Assembly: GCA_021816925.1 (NCBI GenBank)
Contig: JAKAWQ010000024.1
Coordinates: 1-46,463 of the forward strand
Source: Pseudomonadota bacterium
GTDB taxonomy: Bacteria; Pseudomonadota; Alphaproteobacteria; Acetobacterales; Acetobacteraceae
Length of the DNA: 46,463 nucleotides
Reading direction: 5' to 3'
Shown here: positions 9,103-18,849 of the stretch, in pieces
Layout: each line of letters begins with the position of its first letter
How positions within the stretch are numbered: the first letter of the stretch is position 1
The notes under the pieces: model-generated
Databases searched by the model: none
Seen by the model: the letters and a program-made list of their open reading frames with translations, nothing else
What the model was told of the DNA's origin: nothing
Translations under genes and position numbers: made by a program

Positions 9103-9690
9103 ATGACGATCGACGATGCCGCTCTCGACACGCTCTTCCGCTCCGCCCGCACGCACAACAAGTGGCGCGACGAGCCCGTTTCCGACGATACGTTGCGCGC
9201 ACTCTACGATCTTCTCAAATGGGGCCCGACCTCGGCCAACTCCTCGCCGGCACGATTTCTTTTCCTGCGCAGCAAGGAAGCCAAGGAGCGCCTGCGCCCC
9301 GCCCTCTCACCCGGCAACATCGAAAAGACGATGCTTGCACCCGTTACCGTGATCGTTGCCTACGAGCCGAAATTCTTCGACCAGTTGCCGCGTCTCTTTC
9401 CGCACGATGCGGAGGCGCGCTCCTGGTTCGCCGACAACGAGTCATTCGCCGCCGAGACCGCGTTCCGCAACGGTTCGCTGCAGGGCGCCTATCTCATCCT
9501 CGCCGCGCGCGCGCTCGGCCTCGATTGCGGGCCGATGTCGGGCTTTGACAAGGCCAAGGTGGACGAAGAGTTTTTTGCTTATCGCGGCTGGAAGTCGAAT
9601 TTCCTCTGCAATCTCGGCCACGGCGATCCAGAGGGACTGTTCGAGCGCTCCCCGCGCCTTGAATTCGAGGAAGCCTGTGAGCTCCTTTGA
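9103..9690 (+). CDS. Nitroreductase-family NAD(P)H reductase, RutE/malonic semialdehyde reductase type
   Basis: This 195-residue flavin reductase belongs to the RutE/HadB branch of the nitroreductase superfamily. It may reduce malonic semialdehyde to 3-hydroxypropionate. Diagnostic stretches are [17 protein letters not shown] at the N-terminus (FMN phosphate region), [29 protein letters not shown], and [12 protein letters not shown] near the C-terminus. ATG 9103 follows GGAAGG. No other pyrimidine-degradation (rut) genes are nearby, so the RutE pathway role is unproven. Confidence 0.85.
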   Translation: MTIDDAALDTLFRSARTHNKWRDEPVSDDTLRALYDLLKWGPTSANSSPARFLFLRSKEAKERLRPALSPGNIEKTMLAPVTVIVAYEPKFFDQLPRLFPHDAEARSWFADNESFAAETAFRNGSLQGAYLILAARALGLDCGPMSGFDKAKVDEEFFAYRGWKSNFLCNLGHGDPEGLFERSPRLEFEEACELL

Positions 9691-9735
9691 GACCTGCTTG
9701 CCACGAAGCCGCGGCTCGGGTACCAGAGTCCGGGC

Positions 9736-9811
9736 GCGGACGTAGCTCAGTTGGTAGAGCATGAGCCTTCCAAGCTCAGGGTCGCGAGTTCGAATCTCGT
9801 CGTCCGCTCCA
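9736..9811 (+). tRNA. tRNA-Gly (anticodon TCC)
   Basis: The full cloverleaf can be drawn. The acceptor stem is GCGGACG with CGTCCGC, the D-arm is GCTC/GAGC, and the anticodon stem TGAGC/GCTCA holds loop CTTCCAA. The T-arm is GCGAG with TTCGAAT and CTCGT. CCA is encoded at 9809-9811. The anticodon TCC reads GGA/GGG codons. Confidence 0.95.
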
Positions 9812-10221
9812 ATGAAATCAACTTCGAGGAGAATCGCGCCTCGGCAGGCCAGCGTGATTGGCAGCGAGTAGCAAACAAGGAGCGCCGAGCACTTGCTTGG
9901 GGAAGATTCTAAGGAAACGTCTTGGGCCGCCAGCGGAACTGCTGTGGGGGCCGGTTTCCACGCGCTGGCTCCATTTGTTAATCTGGTGCGCCTGCCGTAG
10001 CGCCGCTCCGGGCGTTGTATAGAGGGCGCCCCGCGCCTGGGCCCGTTGCCCGGACTTTGCATAACGACAAATGCCGGACACCACTCGCTGCTGGATGAAT
10101 CATAGGGGCAGCGTCACTGGACCCCGGTTCACCCCGGATCAAGCACGAGGGGCAACGCCAAGCGGGAGCTTGCTGTAGGAGCCGATCCCTCGCGCATAAT
10201 TCATTGATATCCTGAAGGAAT
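9812..10221. other. Intergenic region of 410 bases between two tRNA genes
   Basis: No gene with a plausible start, binding site or recognisable product is seen on either strand. Composition is a little less GC-rich than the surrounding genes. I looked for a direct repeat of the tRNA-Gly 3' end that would mark an integrated element and saw none. The stretch could be the scar of a lost element, but nothing shows it. Confidence 0.5.
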
Positions 10222-10298
10222 TGGCGCGCCCGAGAGGATTCGAACCCCTAACCCCCAGATCCGTAGTCTGGTGCTCTATCCAATTGAGCTACGGGCGC
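10222..10298 (-). tRNA. tRNA-Arg (anticodon ACG)
   Basis: On the minus strand the acceptor stem GCGCCCG pairs with CGGGCGC and the D-arm is GCTC...GAGC. The anticodon stem CCAGA/TCTGG holds loop CTACGGA, and the T-loop is TTCGAAT. CCA is encoded at 10224-10222. ACG (read as ICG after A34 deamination) decodes CGU/CGC/CGA. Confidence 0.95.
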
Positions 10299-10337
10299 CG
10301 GGCCGCGATCTAGCCGATGGCCGGCCGGCCGGCAAGC

Positions 10338-12071
10338 TCAGACGATGCCGGCCTGGCGGTGATTTTGCATGTTGTCGAAATAGACGACGAAGGCAATGAG
10401 CGTCACCTCCATCACCATCTGCCAGAAGGAATTGATCCCGAGCAGGTTGGCTCCATTGTCGATGGTGGTGAAAAGCAGCGCGCCGATGAAGCAGCCGAGA
10501 ATGGTGCCGCGCCCGCCCGACAGGCTCGCCCCGCCAACCACCGCCGCGGCGATCGCCCGCAGTTCCGAGCCCACGGCGGTCCGGCTGCCCATCGATAGCC
10601 GGGCTACCAGCAGAAGGCCGGCCACGGTCGCGAACAAAGCGGCCAGCGCATAGGCGATCACCATCGTCCGGGTGACGCGGATGCCGACCCGGCGCGCCGC
10701 CTCAGCATTGCTGCCGATCGCATACATATGGCCGCGGATGGCGGCATCCGAGGAGTGATAGGTCGGCCTTGTGCGCATCAGCGCCTTGGCGGTCCGGAAC
10801 AGCTCCTCAACCTGCAGCAGATCGCGATAGCGCAGGACCGCCTGCAACGGGGTGATGCGGGCATTGCTGCGCAGCACGAAGATGCCATCGAAGCGTGCTT
10901 CGTCGGCGAGTTTGCCGGGGTCGATCTGGAACGCCCGGCTGTCCGTGGTGGTGCGCAGGTAGCGGCGATAGGCGGAGTTGCCGATCAGCGCCTTGTCGCC
11001 GCGCTTGAGCTGCTGGTCGAGTGCGGCGATAATGGCGCGGCGATTAGCGGCATCCCTGGCTGCCGCGGCTTCGTTGCGGCAGCCCTGCGCGGTGACCTGC
11101 TTGACGGACAGCTGCGTCACCTCGCCGCCAGCCCGCCGGACACACAGCGGCGTGAAGGCCCGCGCATCCTCGAGCACCAGCTTGCGGATGAGCGTGTCCG
11201 TGCGCTCGCGGACGCCGAGGAGGTATTCCAGCCCGCGCTCCTCCAGGGCGGCGATGGTCGCAGCCGAGATCAAGCCGCGATCGGCGGCCACGCAGACACG
11301 GCCGATGGCAAAGCGCGAGCGCAGGCGGTCGATCACCGGGATCAACACGGTGACGTCGGCCGTATTGCCCGGCCACATCTCCGAGCAGATCGGCCGCCCG
11401 TCGGCGTCGATCACCACGGCCACGATCATCTGCATCAGGTCGGGTCGGTAATCCTTGGAGTAGCCGCGTTCGCCCAGCGTCTCGCCCCCGGCGCCGGCGA
11501 ACGACAGTGAGGTGGTGTCCAGAAAAACCACGGAGAGTTCGCTGAACAGATCCCGCCGGCGCGCGAACAGCTGCTCCTCGATCAGATCCTTGACCGTGCG
11601 TGGGGCGAAGGCGGTCACCCCTGCCTGCTGGTCAGCGGCGAGTTCCTCGCCGAGCCACGCCAGAGCTCGGTAAAGGTGATGCAAGGCCAGGCCGCCGATG
11701 CCCGGGACAGCATAGTCGGCCACCCACTTCTCGCACGCCCGGTCCGAGCCAGACACCATGATCCGATGCAGCACCGAGACGAACACGGCGCGCTCGACCG
11801 GGAACTCGAAGCTGCGCGTGGCGAGCAGCTCCTCGATCACCACACGGCAGCCAGTCTCCTCCCAGAGCCGACCAAACAACAGCGGCGCGCCAATGCGCCG
11901 GCAGGCCAGCCCGGCCGGATTGCCCGTCTCGAGCTGCGAAAGAGCCACCGCGCGCTCGGCGTAACAACCGACCGAGGCGGCCAGGCGCTCGAGCTCACCG
12001 GAGGCAACCACCGCCTCCTTGCAGCCGAGGTTCTTGATGATGCGCTGCTTCGCCCGCCCACCCTCGCGCAC
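10338..12071 (-). pseudogene. In-frame chimera: IS1634-type transposase joined to the C-terminal part of an RbsC-like sugar ABC permease
   Basis: The open frame encodes 577 residues. Residues 1 to about 448 are an IS1634-family transposase with the DDE acids visible in VVFLDTTSLSF, VAADRGLIS and LLQVEELFRTAKALM. At HM/YAIGSN (near 10724) the frame passes without a break into the last third of a ribose-type permease: YAIGSNAEAARRVGIRV, VVGGASLSGGRGTILG and INSFWQMVMEVTLIA. The transposase lacks its usual C-terminal tail and the permease lacks its first membrane helices, so neither should work. The first codon available is GTG 12071. Normal members begin some 20 residues earlier, so the N-terminus is also uncertain. 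Confidence 0.8.
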
Positions 12072-12110
12072 GCTCTCGACAAGGTAGAGGTTAGGTGTCG
12101 CCGTTGATAT
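10725..12110 (-). mobile_element. Truncated IS1634-family element inserted in a sugar ABC permease gene
   Basis: The transposase part of the chimera defines the element. Its inner boundary lies within a few bases of 10725, where permease homology takes over. Its outer boundary lies between the transposase start and the end of bcp (12072-12137). I could not identify terminal inverted repeats, which fits a deletion that removed the element's 3' end together with the 5' part of the permease. It is a different copy from the complete element at 29293-31210. Confidence 0.6.
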
Positions 12111-12137
12111 GCTTCTCGCGGACGAACACAGGGCTGG

Positions 12138-12632
12138 CTACAGGACCTCGGCGGCTGCCTTCACGTCCGCGGCGTGGCCGGGCACCTTGACCTTGCGCCA
12201 GACGCGCGCGATGCGGCCTGCGCGATCGATCAGGAAGGTCGATCGTTCCATGCCCATGTAGGTCCGGCCGTACATCGATTTCTCGACCCAGGTCCGATAG
12301 GCCTCGGCCACCTTGTGCTCGGCATCCGAGGCGAGCGGAAAGCGGAGGCCGAATTTCTTGGCAAAGGCCTCGATCCGCCCCATCGGATCGGGCGAGACGC
12401 CGATCACCTCGATCCCGATCCTGGCGAGCGCCGGGAGTGCTTCCTGGAAATCGCAGGCTTCGCGCGTGCAGCCGGGGGTGTCCGCCTTGGGATAGAAGTA
12501 GAGCACGAAGGGGCGGCCACGCAGGCCATCGAGGCTCGCGATGCGCCCGCCGCTCGCCGCCATCGCGAAGGCGGGCGCGGCATCTCCCTCGCCCGGGGCG
12601 GCCTTGCTCGGACGACTCTCGCTCGGTTTCAT
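12138..12632 (-). CDS. bcp: Thioredoxin-dependent peroxiredoxin, BCP/PrxQ type
   Basis: Bcp reduces hydrogen and organic peroxides in the cytosol with thioredoxin as donor. The 164-residue protein has the peroxidatic Cys55 and resolving Cys60 in DTPGCTREACDF, the spacing of atypical 2-Cys PrxQ enzymes. The fold segments FVLYFYPKADTPGC and RSTFLIDRAGRIARVW also fit. Its ATG overlaps the glnE stop by 4 bases (12629-12632), so translation is coupled to glnE. Confidence 0.92.
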   Translation of the reverse strand: MKPSESRPSKAAPGEGDAAPAFAMAASGGRIASLDGLRGRPFVLYFYPKADTPGCTREACDFQEALPALARIGIEVIGVSPDPMGRIEAFAKKFGLRFPLASDAEHKVAEAYRTWVEKSMYGRTYMGMERSTFLIDRAGRIARVWRKVKVPGHAADVKAAAEVL

Positions 12633-15595
12633 GGGCCTTTCTCCTCGATTGTGCCGACCAGCCGCTCGAACCGTTCGCGAACCGCACGGCCGAGCGAGTC
12701 CAGCGTGGCCTCGAGGCCGGCCGCGTCAAGCACCGCCTCGCCGCTCGCCCGGACGGCGTGGAGAAGCGCCAGGAAAACGGCCTCGGGCAAGGCCCCCGTG
12801 ACCGGGCTGCCGAGCGCCACGCGGAGCATGCCGAGCACCGTCCGGTAGAGCCGCTCGGCACGCAACAGGAGGCGCGCATCTTCCGCTTCCAAGATGCCTG
12901 CGGCGGCGAGCCCGGCCAGCGCACCGCGCGCCGAGGTGTTCCAGAGATCCGGGCGCACCGGGGCGTGGATGAGTTGCAGGACCTGAGCAATGAACTCGAC
13001 CTCCAAAAGCCCGCCCGGGCGGAGCCGCACGTCCCACGGGCCGGCGGGCGGATGCTCACGAGCGACGCGCGCGCGCATGGACGCCGCATCGGCGCGGATG
13101 CTGGCCTCCGGGCCGGCGGCTTCGAGCGCAGTGCGGATCGCCGCCGCAACCTCGTTGCGAAAGGCCGCCGGGCCGGCGACCACGCGGGCGCGCGTGAGCG
13201 CCATGCGCTCCCATGTCCAGGCATCCGCGGCGTGATAGCGGCGGAAGGCCGAGAGCGAGACCGCGACCGGGCCCTTGTTGCCCGAGGGACGGAGCCGCAT
13301 GTCCACCGCGAACACCGGCCCCTCCGCACCGGGTGCCGTGAGGGCCGCGACGAAGGCGTGGGCGGCGCGGATGAACCACTCGCTTGCCGCAAGGCGCCGG
13401 ACGCCACGGCTTTCCGCAACGCCGGGCGGATGGTCGTAGATCAGCATCAGGTCGAGATCCGAGCCGGCCATCATCTCCTGCCCGCCGGCCTTGCCGAGCG
13501 CGACCACGGCCATCTTGCCGGCGGGCACGCGGCCGAAACGGCGCGCGAAATCGGCGAGGACGCGAGGAAGCAGCAGGGTGAGGGCGGAATCGACCAACGC
13601 CGAACGGGCGAGACCGGCAGCATCGGCGTCGAGACGGCCCTCCAGCGTGGCCACCGAGATACGAAACGCCTCGGTCTGCACGAAGCTTCGCAACTCTGCG
13701 ATGGCTTCCTCGAAATCCCGAACCGGCGCGAGGCGAGCGGCGAGGGCGCGTGCAGGACCGGAGGATCCGTTGGCGGGCGCCTCCGCGGGCTGCAAGAGGC
13801 CCTCGAGCGCAATCGGATTCTGGGCCAGATGCAGGGCGAGCGAAGGGGCGGCGCCCAGCACGGCGGCGACACGGCCGAGGAGTGCGGGATAACGCTGGAA
13901 GAGCGAGAGAATCTGGACCCCGGAGGGCAGGCGCGAGAGCAAGGTGTCGAAGCGGGCAAGCGCCGCGTCGGGCGCGCGTTGGCGGCCCAGGGCGGCAAGC
14001 ATCTGCGGCAGGAGGTGGAAGAGAAGCGCGCGCGCGCGCTCGGAGCGAACGGCGCGCACCCGGCCGGTCTGCCAGCCCTGGACAGCCGCCGCGGCGGCGG
14101 CGGAATTGGTGAATCCGAGTTCGGCGAGGGCCGCGAGGGCGGCGGGCGGCGGGTCCTTGACGCCGCGCAGGTCGAGCGCCTGCGGCAGCACCTCGGTCTC
14201 GTGCGCCGGCTCGAACATCTCCCGATAGCGCGCCTCGACCCGCTGCAGATGGCCGACCAGCCGTTCTGCAAAGCGATCGGCGCTCGGCGCACCCATGAAG
14301 CAGGCGAAGCGGACCACCGCCTCGGGGGCATCGGGCAGGCTATGTGTTTGCCGGTCCGCCACCATCTGAAGGCGATGCTCGACCGCGCGGAGGAAGCGAT
14401 ACGAGGCGGCGAGGCTGGTTGCGGCACGCGGTGGAAGAAGGCCGGCGCGGGCGAGCGCGGGGAGCGCAGCGAGGGTGCCCGGCACACGAAGAGCCGGATC
14501 CCGACCGCCCCAGACGAGCTGGAGCGTCTGGACGATGAACTCGATCTCGCGGATGCCGCCGGCGCCCAGCTTCAGATTGTGCCCGGCCAATCGTGCGAAG
14601 GGTCCGTCACAATGGGGGGATTCGGAGCGCCGGGCGGAGGCGACACGCGCGTCGATTCGCCGGCGCATGGCATGGATGTCCGCGATCGCCGCGAAATCGA
14701 GATGGCGGCGCCAGACAAACGGGCGAATCTCTTCCAGGAACTGAGCCCCGAGCGCAAGATCGCCCGCCACCGGGCGCGCCTTCACCAGGGCCGCACGCTC
14801 CCAGTTTTGCGCCATGCTCTCGTAATAGGCGAGCGCGGCCGGGAGCGAGACGGCGGGCGGCGTCGCGGCCGGATCGGGGCGGAGGCGGAAATCGATTCGA
14901 AAGACGTAGCCGTTCGGATCACGGGCCTCCATCAGCGAGGCGAGGTCGCGTGCCAGCCGCGCGTGCACCGCCCCCGGCTCGCCCTCGCCGCGGGTGAGGC
15001 CGGGGTCATAGAGCAGCACGAGATCGACGTCGCTCGAGTAGTTGAGCTCGCGCGCGCCGAGCTTGCCCATGCCAAGAACGACGAACCCCGAGCCACGGTC
15101 CGGTGCGGCGGGATCGGGCAGGACGATCTGTCCGGCCCTGTGAAGTGCCAGGAGCAGATGGCGGGTGGCCAGCTGGAGCGCGGCCTCGGCGAGATCGGAA
15201 AGTACTGCCGAGACCCGTTCGAGCTTCCAGAGGCCTCCGATATCCGCGACCGCCGTGGTGAGGGCTACCCGCCGCTTGGCTTGGCGGAGGAGTGCCGCGA
15301 GACGAGGCCTGGCGAGCGCGGGATCGGCCGCCGCGAGCGGAGTGATGGAGGCGGCAAGGGCAGCATCGGGGCCGGACTCCACCAGAAGACGCAGCGTGGC
15401 CGGCTCGCGGAGCACGAGGTCGGCAAGATAGGGGCTGTTGCCGCCGAGCGCGGCGAGCAGCGCCCGGGCGTCCGGCCGGGCGGCCAGCCGGGCTTCGGCC
15501 CGGCCGAGGGCGGAGAAGCACTCGAACAGGCGGTCCCGGGCGCCGGGATCGGCAGAGGCGGGCCAGCGCTCGGGCAGGCGGAAGGCGGACGGCAT
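12629..15595 (-). CDS. glnE: Bifunctional glutamine synthetase adenylyltransferase/adenylyl-removing enzyme
   Basis: GlnE adds AMP to, and phosphorolytically removes it from, the conserved tyrosine of glutamine synthetase, answering to PII state and glutamine. The protein has 988 residues. The N-terminal nucleotidyltransferase (removase) motif GMGKLGARELNYSSDVD lies near residue 175. The C-terminal (adenylylase) motif GKAGGQEMMAGSDLDL lies near residue 700. Both are followed by helical GlnD/PII-uridylyltransferase-like segments. Length and domain order are normal. Only 17 bases separate its start from the divergent YhdP-like gene. bcp follows in the same operon. Confidence 0.95.
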   Translation of the reverse strand: MPSAFRLPERWPASADPGARDRLFECFSALGRAEARLAARPDARALLAALGGNSPYLADLVLREPATLRLLVESGPDAALAASITPLAAADPALARPRLAALLRQAKRRVALTTAVADIGGLWKLERVSAVLSDLAEAALQLATRHLLLALHRAGQIVLPDPAAPDRGSGFVVLGMGKLGARELNYSSDVDLVLLYDPGLTRGEGEPGAVHARLARDLASLMEARDPNGYVFRIDFRLRPDPAATPPAVSLPAALAYYESMAQNWERAALVKARPVAGDLALGAQFLEEIRPFVWRRHLDFAAIADIHAMRRRIDARVASARRSESPHCDGPFARLAGHNLKLGAGGIREIEFIVQTLQLVWGGRDPALRVPGTLAALPALARAGLLPPRAATSLAASYRFLRAVEHRLQMVADRQTHSLPDAPEAVVRFACFMGAPSADRFAERLVGHLQRVEARYREMFEPAHETEVLPQALDLRGVKDPPPAALAALAELGFTNSAAAAAAVQGWQTGRVRAVRSERARALLFHLLPQMLAALGRQRAPDAALARFDTLLSRLPSGVQILSLFQRYPALLGRVAAVLGAAPSLALHLAQNPIALEGLLQPAEAPANGSSGPARALAARLAPVRDFEEAIAELRSFVQTEAFRISVATLEGRLDADAAGLARSALVDSALTLLLPRVLADFARRFGRVPAGKMAVVALGKAGGQEMMAGSDLDLMLIYDHPPGVAESRGVRRLAASEWFIRAAHAFVAALTAPGAEGPVFAVDMRLRPSGNKGPVAVSLSAFRRYHAADAWTWERMALTRARVVAGPAAFRNEVAAAIRTALEAAGPEASIRADAASMRARVAREHPPAGPWDVRLRPGGLLEVEFIAQVLQLIHAPVRPDLWNTSARGALAGLAAAGILEAEDARLLLRAERLYRTVLGMLRVALGSPVTGALPEAVFLALLHAVRASGEAVLDAAGLEATLDSLGRAVRERFERLVGTIEEKGP

Positions 15596-15612
15596 GCGAG
15601 GGGAGGCTCGCC

Positions 15613-18600
15613 ATGCTGAGGCGCTCGGGTCAAGCGGCCCGCTGGATTCTCCATGTCGTGGCCGAGATCCTGCTCGGGCTTGCGTTGCTTGGCGTGCTGG
15701 CGACGGGCGTGCTGGCCTGGCGGTTGGCTGAAGGGCCGATCGATCTCGGGTTCCTGCTTCCCCGGCTGAGCGCCGCGCTCTCCGGCCGCCCGGGCAGGCC
15801 GAGCGTCAGGGTGGGTGCGGCTTCGCTCGCCTGGGAAGGGTTCCGCCAAGGACTCGAAAGCCCGCTCGACCTCGTGCTCGCCGATGTTGTCATTGCCGGT
15901 TCGAACAATTCCGGCATGGCGACGATCCCGCGTGCCGAGGTCTCACTTTCGATGCCGGCGCTGCTGCTCGGCCGGATCGTGCCCCGTCGCATCGTGATCG
16001 AAGCGCCGCGACTGCATATCGTGCGCGAGCGATCGGGGGGGCTCGCGCTTTCGTTCGGTTCGCGGCGCGGCGGGCAGGCGCGTGGTGCGCGCAACGAACC
16101 CTCCGCGAGCACTCTGCGTCTGGCGGGTGAGATCGTCAGCGCGCTCGCGGCACCGCCCGGCGACGACGGGAGTGCACCGCGGCCGGGCCTTCCGTGGCTC
16201 AGTCAGCTGCGCTCCCTCACCATCCGGGACGCCGAGATCACCGTGGTTGACCAGGCGCTTGGTGCCACTTGGTACGCGCCGAGCGCCGACATCACGCTTA
16301 CGCGCGGCGCGCTTGGCGGGCTCACGGCCAATGCGCGCATCGTGCTCGCGCTCGCGGGCCATCAGGCGGTGCTCTCGGTTGAAGGGGATCTCGAGGCGCA
16401 TCGGGGTCTCGACCTGGCGGCCCGGCTCTCGGCGGTCACGCCGGCCGAGCTGGCCAGCGCAGCGCCAAGGCTCAGCCCGCTCATGGCGGTCAATGCACCG
16501 GTCCGGCTTGCGCTTACCCTCACGTTCGGGCCGAGCTTCGCACTTCGGCGTGCCCGGCTCGAGGCAAACGTGGGCGGCGGCAGGATCGTGTTCGGGGGCG
16601 GATCGGTGCCGATCGCCGGCGGGGCGTTGGCGATCTCCGCAGAAGGCAATGCGCTGAAACTCGGGCAGGTGGTGCTGCGGCTGGCTGCGCCAAGCGGGGC
16701 GGCGGAGCCGATGGTGACCGGTTCGGGGTCAGCCCAACGCGATGCCGCGGGTATCTGGCAGGGCAGGCTCTCGCTCGCAACCGGCGCGGTGCCGATGGCG
16801 GATCTTGCCCGCTACTGGCCGCCCGATATCTCCCGCGGCGGACGCGCCTGGGTGAGCAGGAACATCACCGGAGGAACGGCGGAGACCGCGACGCTCACGG
16901 TGGGATTAGCCTATGCGCCGAGCGGCGGCGCCCTGGCGCTCAACAGCGTCTCGGGCCGGGTGTCGGCAAGCGGACTCGTGGTGCACTGGCTTCGGCCGAT
17001 CCCGCCGCTGACGGACGGACGGGCGACGCTCTCGATCGGCGGGCCGGACGCGATGACGATCACCGTGCAGCACGCGATCGAGGGTCGCCTTCAGGTGACG
17101 GGCGGAACGGTCGGGATCACCGGGCTCGAGGAGAATGACCAGAACGCCGCCATCACGGCGCGGATCTCCGGGCCGCTCGGCGACGCGCTGGCACTGCTCA
17201 AGGAGCCGAGGCTCGGGCTGCTCGCGCGCCATCCGTTGCCGATTTCGACCGCCGCCGGCAACGCCGATGTCACCGTTTCGGTTGCGCTGCCGCTGCTGGC
17301 GAAGCTCACGATGGACCAAGTGGCGGTGCACGCAGAGGCGACGCTTGCCGCCGTGCGGCTTGGCGGAATTGCCGCCGGGCGCGATCTCACGGAAGGCTCA
17401 TTCCATCTAAGCGCGGACAATGAGGGGCTGACGATGGCGGGCACGGCGGCACTGGCCGGTATCCCGACACGGCTTTCCTCTGCGATGGATTTCCGCGCCG
17501 GTCCGCCCGGCCAAGTGGTGCAGCGGTTGGAGGCAAGCGCGACGCCGACGGCAGAGGAGCTGGCGCAGCTTCACATTCTGGATGTGACGAGCGTCGTGGA
17601 GGGACCGCTCGTCCTCTCGGGGGAGATCACGGTTGCGCGCGACGGCGTGACGAGCGCGCGGATCAAGGCGGGTCTGACCGGGGCACGGTTGAGCGTGGCG
17701 CCGCTCGGCTTCGTCAAGCCGGCGGGTGCCGCGGCAGCGGCCGATGCCGTGCTCCGCCTTGCGCATGGGCGGATCGCGGCGATCGATACGTTCGATCTCA
17801 CCGGAACGGGGATCGCGGCTCTGGGTTCGGCGAGCTTCGCGGGGGGGCGGCCGATCTTCGTACGCGTCGATCAAGCGAGGCTTGGCCGCACCGAGGCCTC
17901 GGGATCGGTGCGCTTCCCTGGCGAGGGGCAGCCGATCGCAATCGTGTTGAACGGGCCGCTGCTCGACCTTTCCGCCCGCTTCACCCACCATGGGCCCGGG
18001 CCGAGCAAGAGCCGCGCCGCGGGCGCGTCTGCGGCGAGGGAGGCGCCTTGGGTGCTCGATGCGCGCTTCACTCGGGCGCTGCTGGCACACGACCAGCCGC
18101 TCACCGAGTGCGTGCTGCGCGCCGAGAGCGACGGAGTTCGCATCACGGCAGCGAGCCTCGCCGGGAACCTCGCGCCGGGCGAGCCGGCGTCGTTCGTGAT
18201 CAGCCCCGAACGTGCGGCCCGCGCTCAGGGGCGCGCAGTGGCCATCACGGCGGCGAACGCCGGCGATCTGCTGGCCGCGACCGACATCACGGACAAGATC
18301 AAGGGCGGCAAACTTACGGTGACCGCGCGCCTCGGCGATGCGGCGGCGGGTAGTCCTCTTGCGGGGACGGCCACGATCTCGGATTTCCGCGTGCAAAATG
18401 CGCCCGCGCTCGGGAGGGTGCTGCAAGCGATGACGCTCTACGGGCTGGCGGACGTGTTGGCGGGTCCGGGCCTTGCGTTTTCGAAGCTGATCGTGCCGTT
18501 CCGGCTAAGCGGGCACACGCTGAGCCTCACGAAGGTGCGGGCGTTCAGCCCATCGCTCGGACTGACCGCGGAGGGCCATATCGATTTGGCAACAGAGACT

Positions 18601-18816
18601 GCCGAGCTTTCGGGAACGATCGTGCCCGCCTATTTCTTCAATTCCCTGCTCGGCAACATCCCGTTGATCGGACGGCTGTTCAGCCCGGAGAAGGGCGGCG
18701 GGCTGTTTGCGGCCACCTACAGCGTGGCCGGCCCGCTTGGCGACCCGAAGGTCGGCATCAATCCGCTGGCCGCACTGACGCCGGGGTTTCTCCGTGAATT
18801 GTTCCAGATTTTTTAG
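15613..18816 (+). CDS. YhdP/AsmA-like inner-membrane protein (DUF3971)
   Basis: This is a 1067-residue envelope protein. A single membrane helix at residues 14-37 (LHVVAEILLGLALLGVLATG) anchors a very long repetitive beta-rich periplasmic part, as in YhdP, TamB and AsmA. Those relatives form bridge-like channels carrying phospholipid to the outer membrane. The C-terminal AsmA_2-type segment is visible in AYFFNSLLGNIPLIGRLFS and GPLGDPKVGINPL. The latter is the hallmark end of YhdP-type proteins. It is transcribed divergently from glnE. A role in outer-membrane lipid homeostasis is inferred from the family. Confidence 0.85.
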   Translation: MLRRSGQAARWILHVVAEILLGLALLGVLATGVLAWRLAEGPIDLGFLLPRLSAALSGRPGRPSVRVGAASLAWEGFRQGLESPLDLVLADVVIAGSNNSGMATIPRAEVSLSMPALLLGRIVPRRIVIEAPRLHIVRERSGGLALSFGSRRGGQARGARNEPSASTLRLAGEIVSALAAPPGDDGSAPRPGLPWLSQLRSLTIRDAEITVVDQALGATWYAPSADITLTRGALGGLTANARIVLALAGHQAVLSVEGDLEAHRGLDLAARLSAVTPAELASAAPRLSPLMAVNAPVRLALTLTFGPSFALRRARLEANVGGGRIVFGGGSVPIAGGALAISAEGNALKLGQVVLRLAAPSGAAEPMVTGSGSAQRDAAGIWQGRLSLATGAVPMADLARYWPPDISRGGRAWVSRNITGGTAETATLTVGLAYAPSGGALALNSVSGRVSASGLVVHWLRPIPPLTDGRATLSIGGPDAMTITVQHAIEGRLQVTGGTVGITGLEENDQNAAITARISGPLGDALALLKEPRLGLLARHPLPISTAAGNADVTVSVALPLLAKLTMDQVAVHAEATLAAVRLGGIAAGRDLTEGSFHLSADNEGLTMAGTAALAGIPTRLSSAMDFRAGPPGQVVQRLEASATPTAEELAQLHILDVTSVVEGPLVLSGEITVARDGVTSARIKAGLTGARLSVAPLGFVKPAGAAAAADAVLRLAHGRIAAIDTFDLTGTGIAALGSASFAGGRPIFVRVDQARLGRTEASGSVRFPGEGQPIAIVLNGPLLDLSARFTHHGPGPSKSRAAGASAAREAPWVLDARFTRALLAHDQPLTECVLRAESDGVRITAASLAGNLAPGEPASFVISPERAARAQGRAVAITAANAGDLLAATDITDKIKGGKLTVTARLGDAAAGSPLAGTATISDFRVQNAPALGRVLQAMTLYGLADVLAGPGLAFSKLIVPFRLSGHTLSLTKVRAFSPSLGLTAEGHIDLATETAELSGTIVPAYFFNSLLGNIPLIGRLFSPEKGGGLFAATYSVAGPLGDPKVGINPLAALTPGFLRELFQIF

Positions 18817-18849
18817 CGGGCGGATCGGCGGGCGATTCCCGATGCGCCG

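Noticed and set aside
9736-10298. tRNA genes as integration sites of a mobile island
   Set aside because: No direct repeat of either tRNA 3' end and no integrase gene were seen nearby.
12091-13419. A 442-codon minus-strand frame covering part of glnE and bcp
   Set aside because: It is an out-of-frame reading of glnE and bcp, both of which are intact in their own frames.
12437-15619. A 1060-codon open frame on the plus strand opposite glnE
   Set aside because: It is the antisense of a complete, motif-bearing glnE. High GC content keeps antisense frames open. Its translation shows Arg/Gly/His-rich filler and no family motif.
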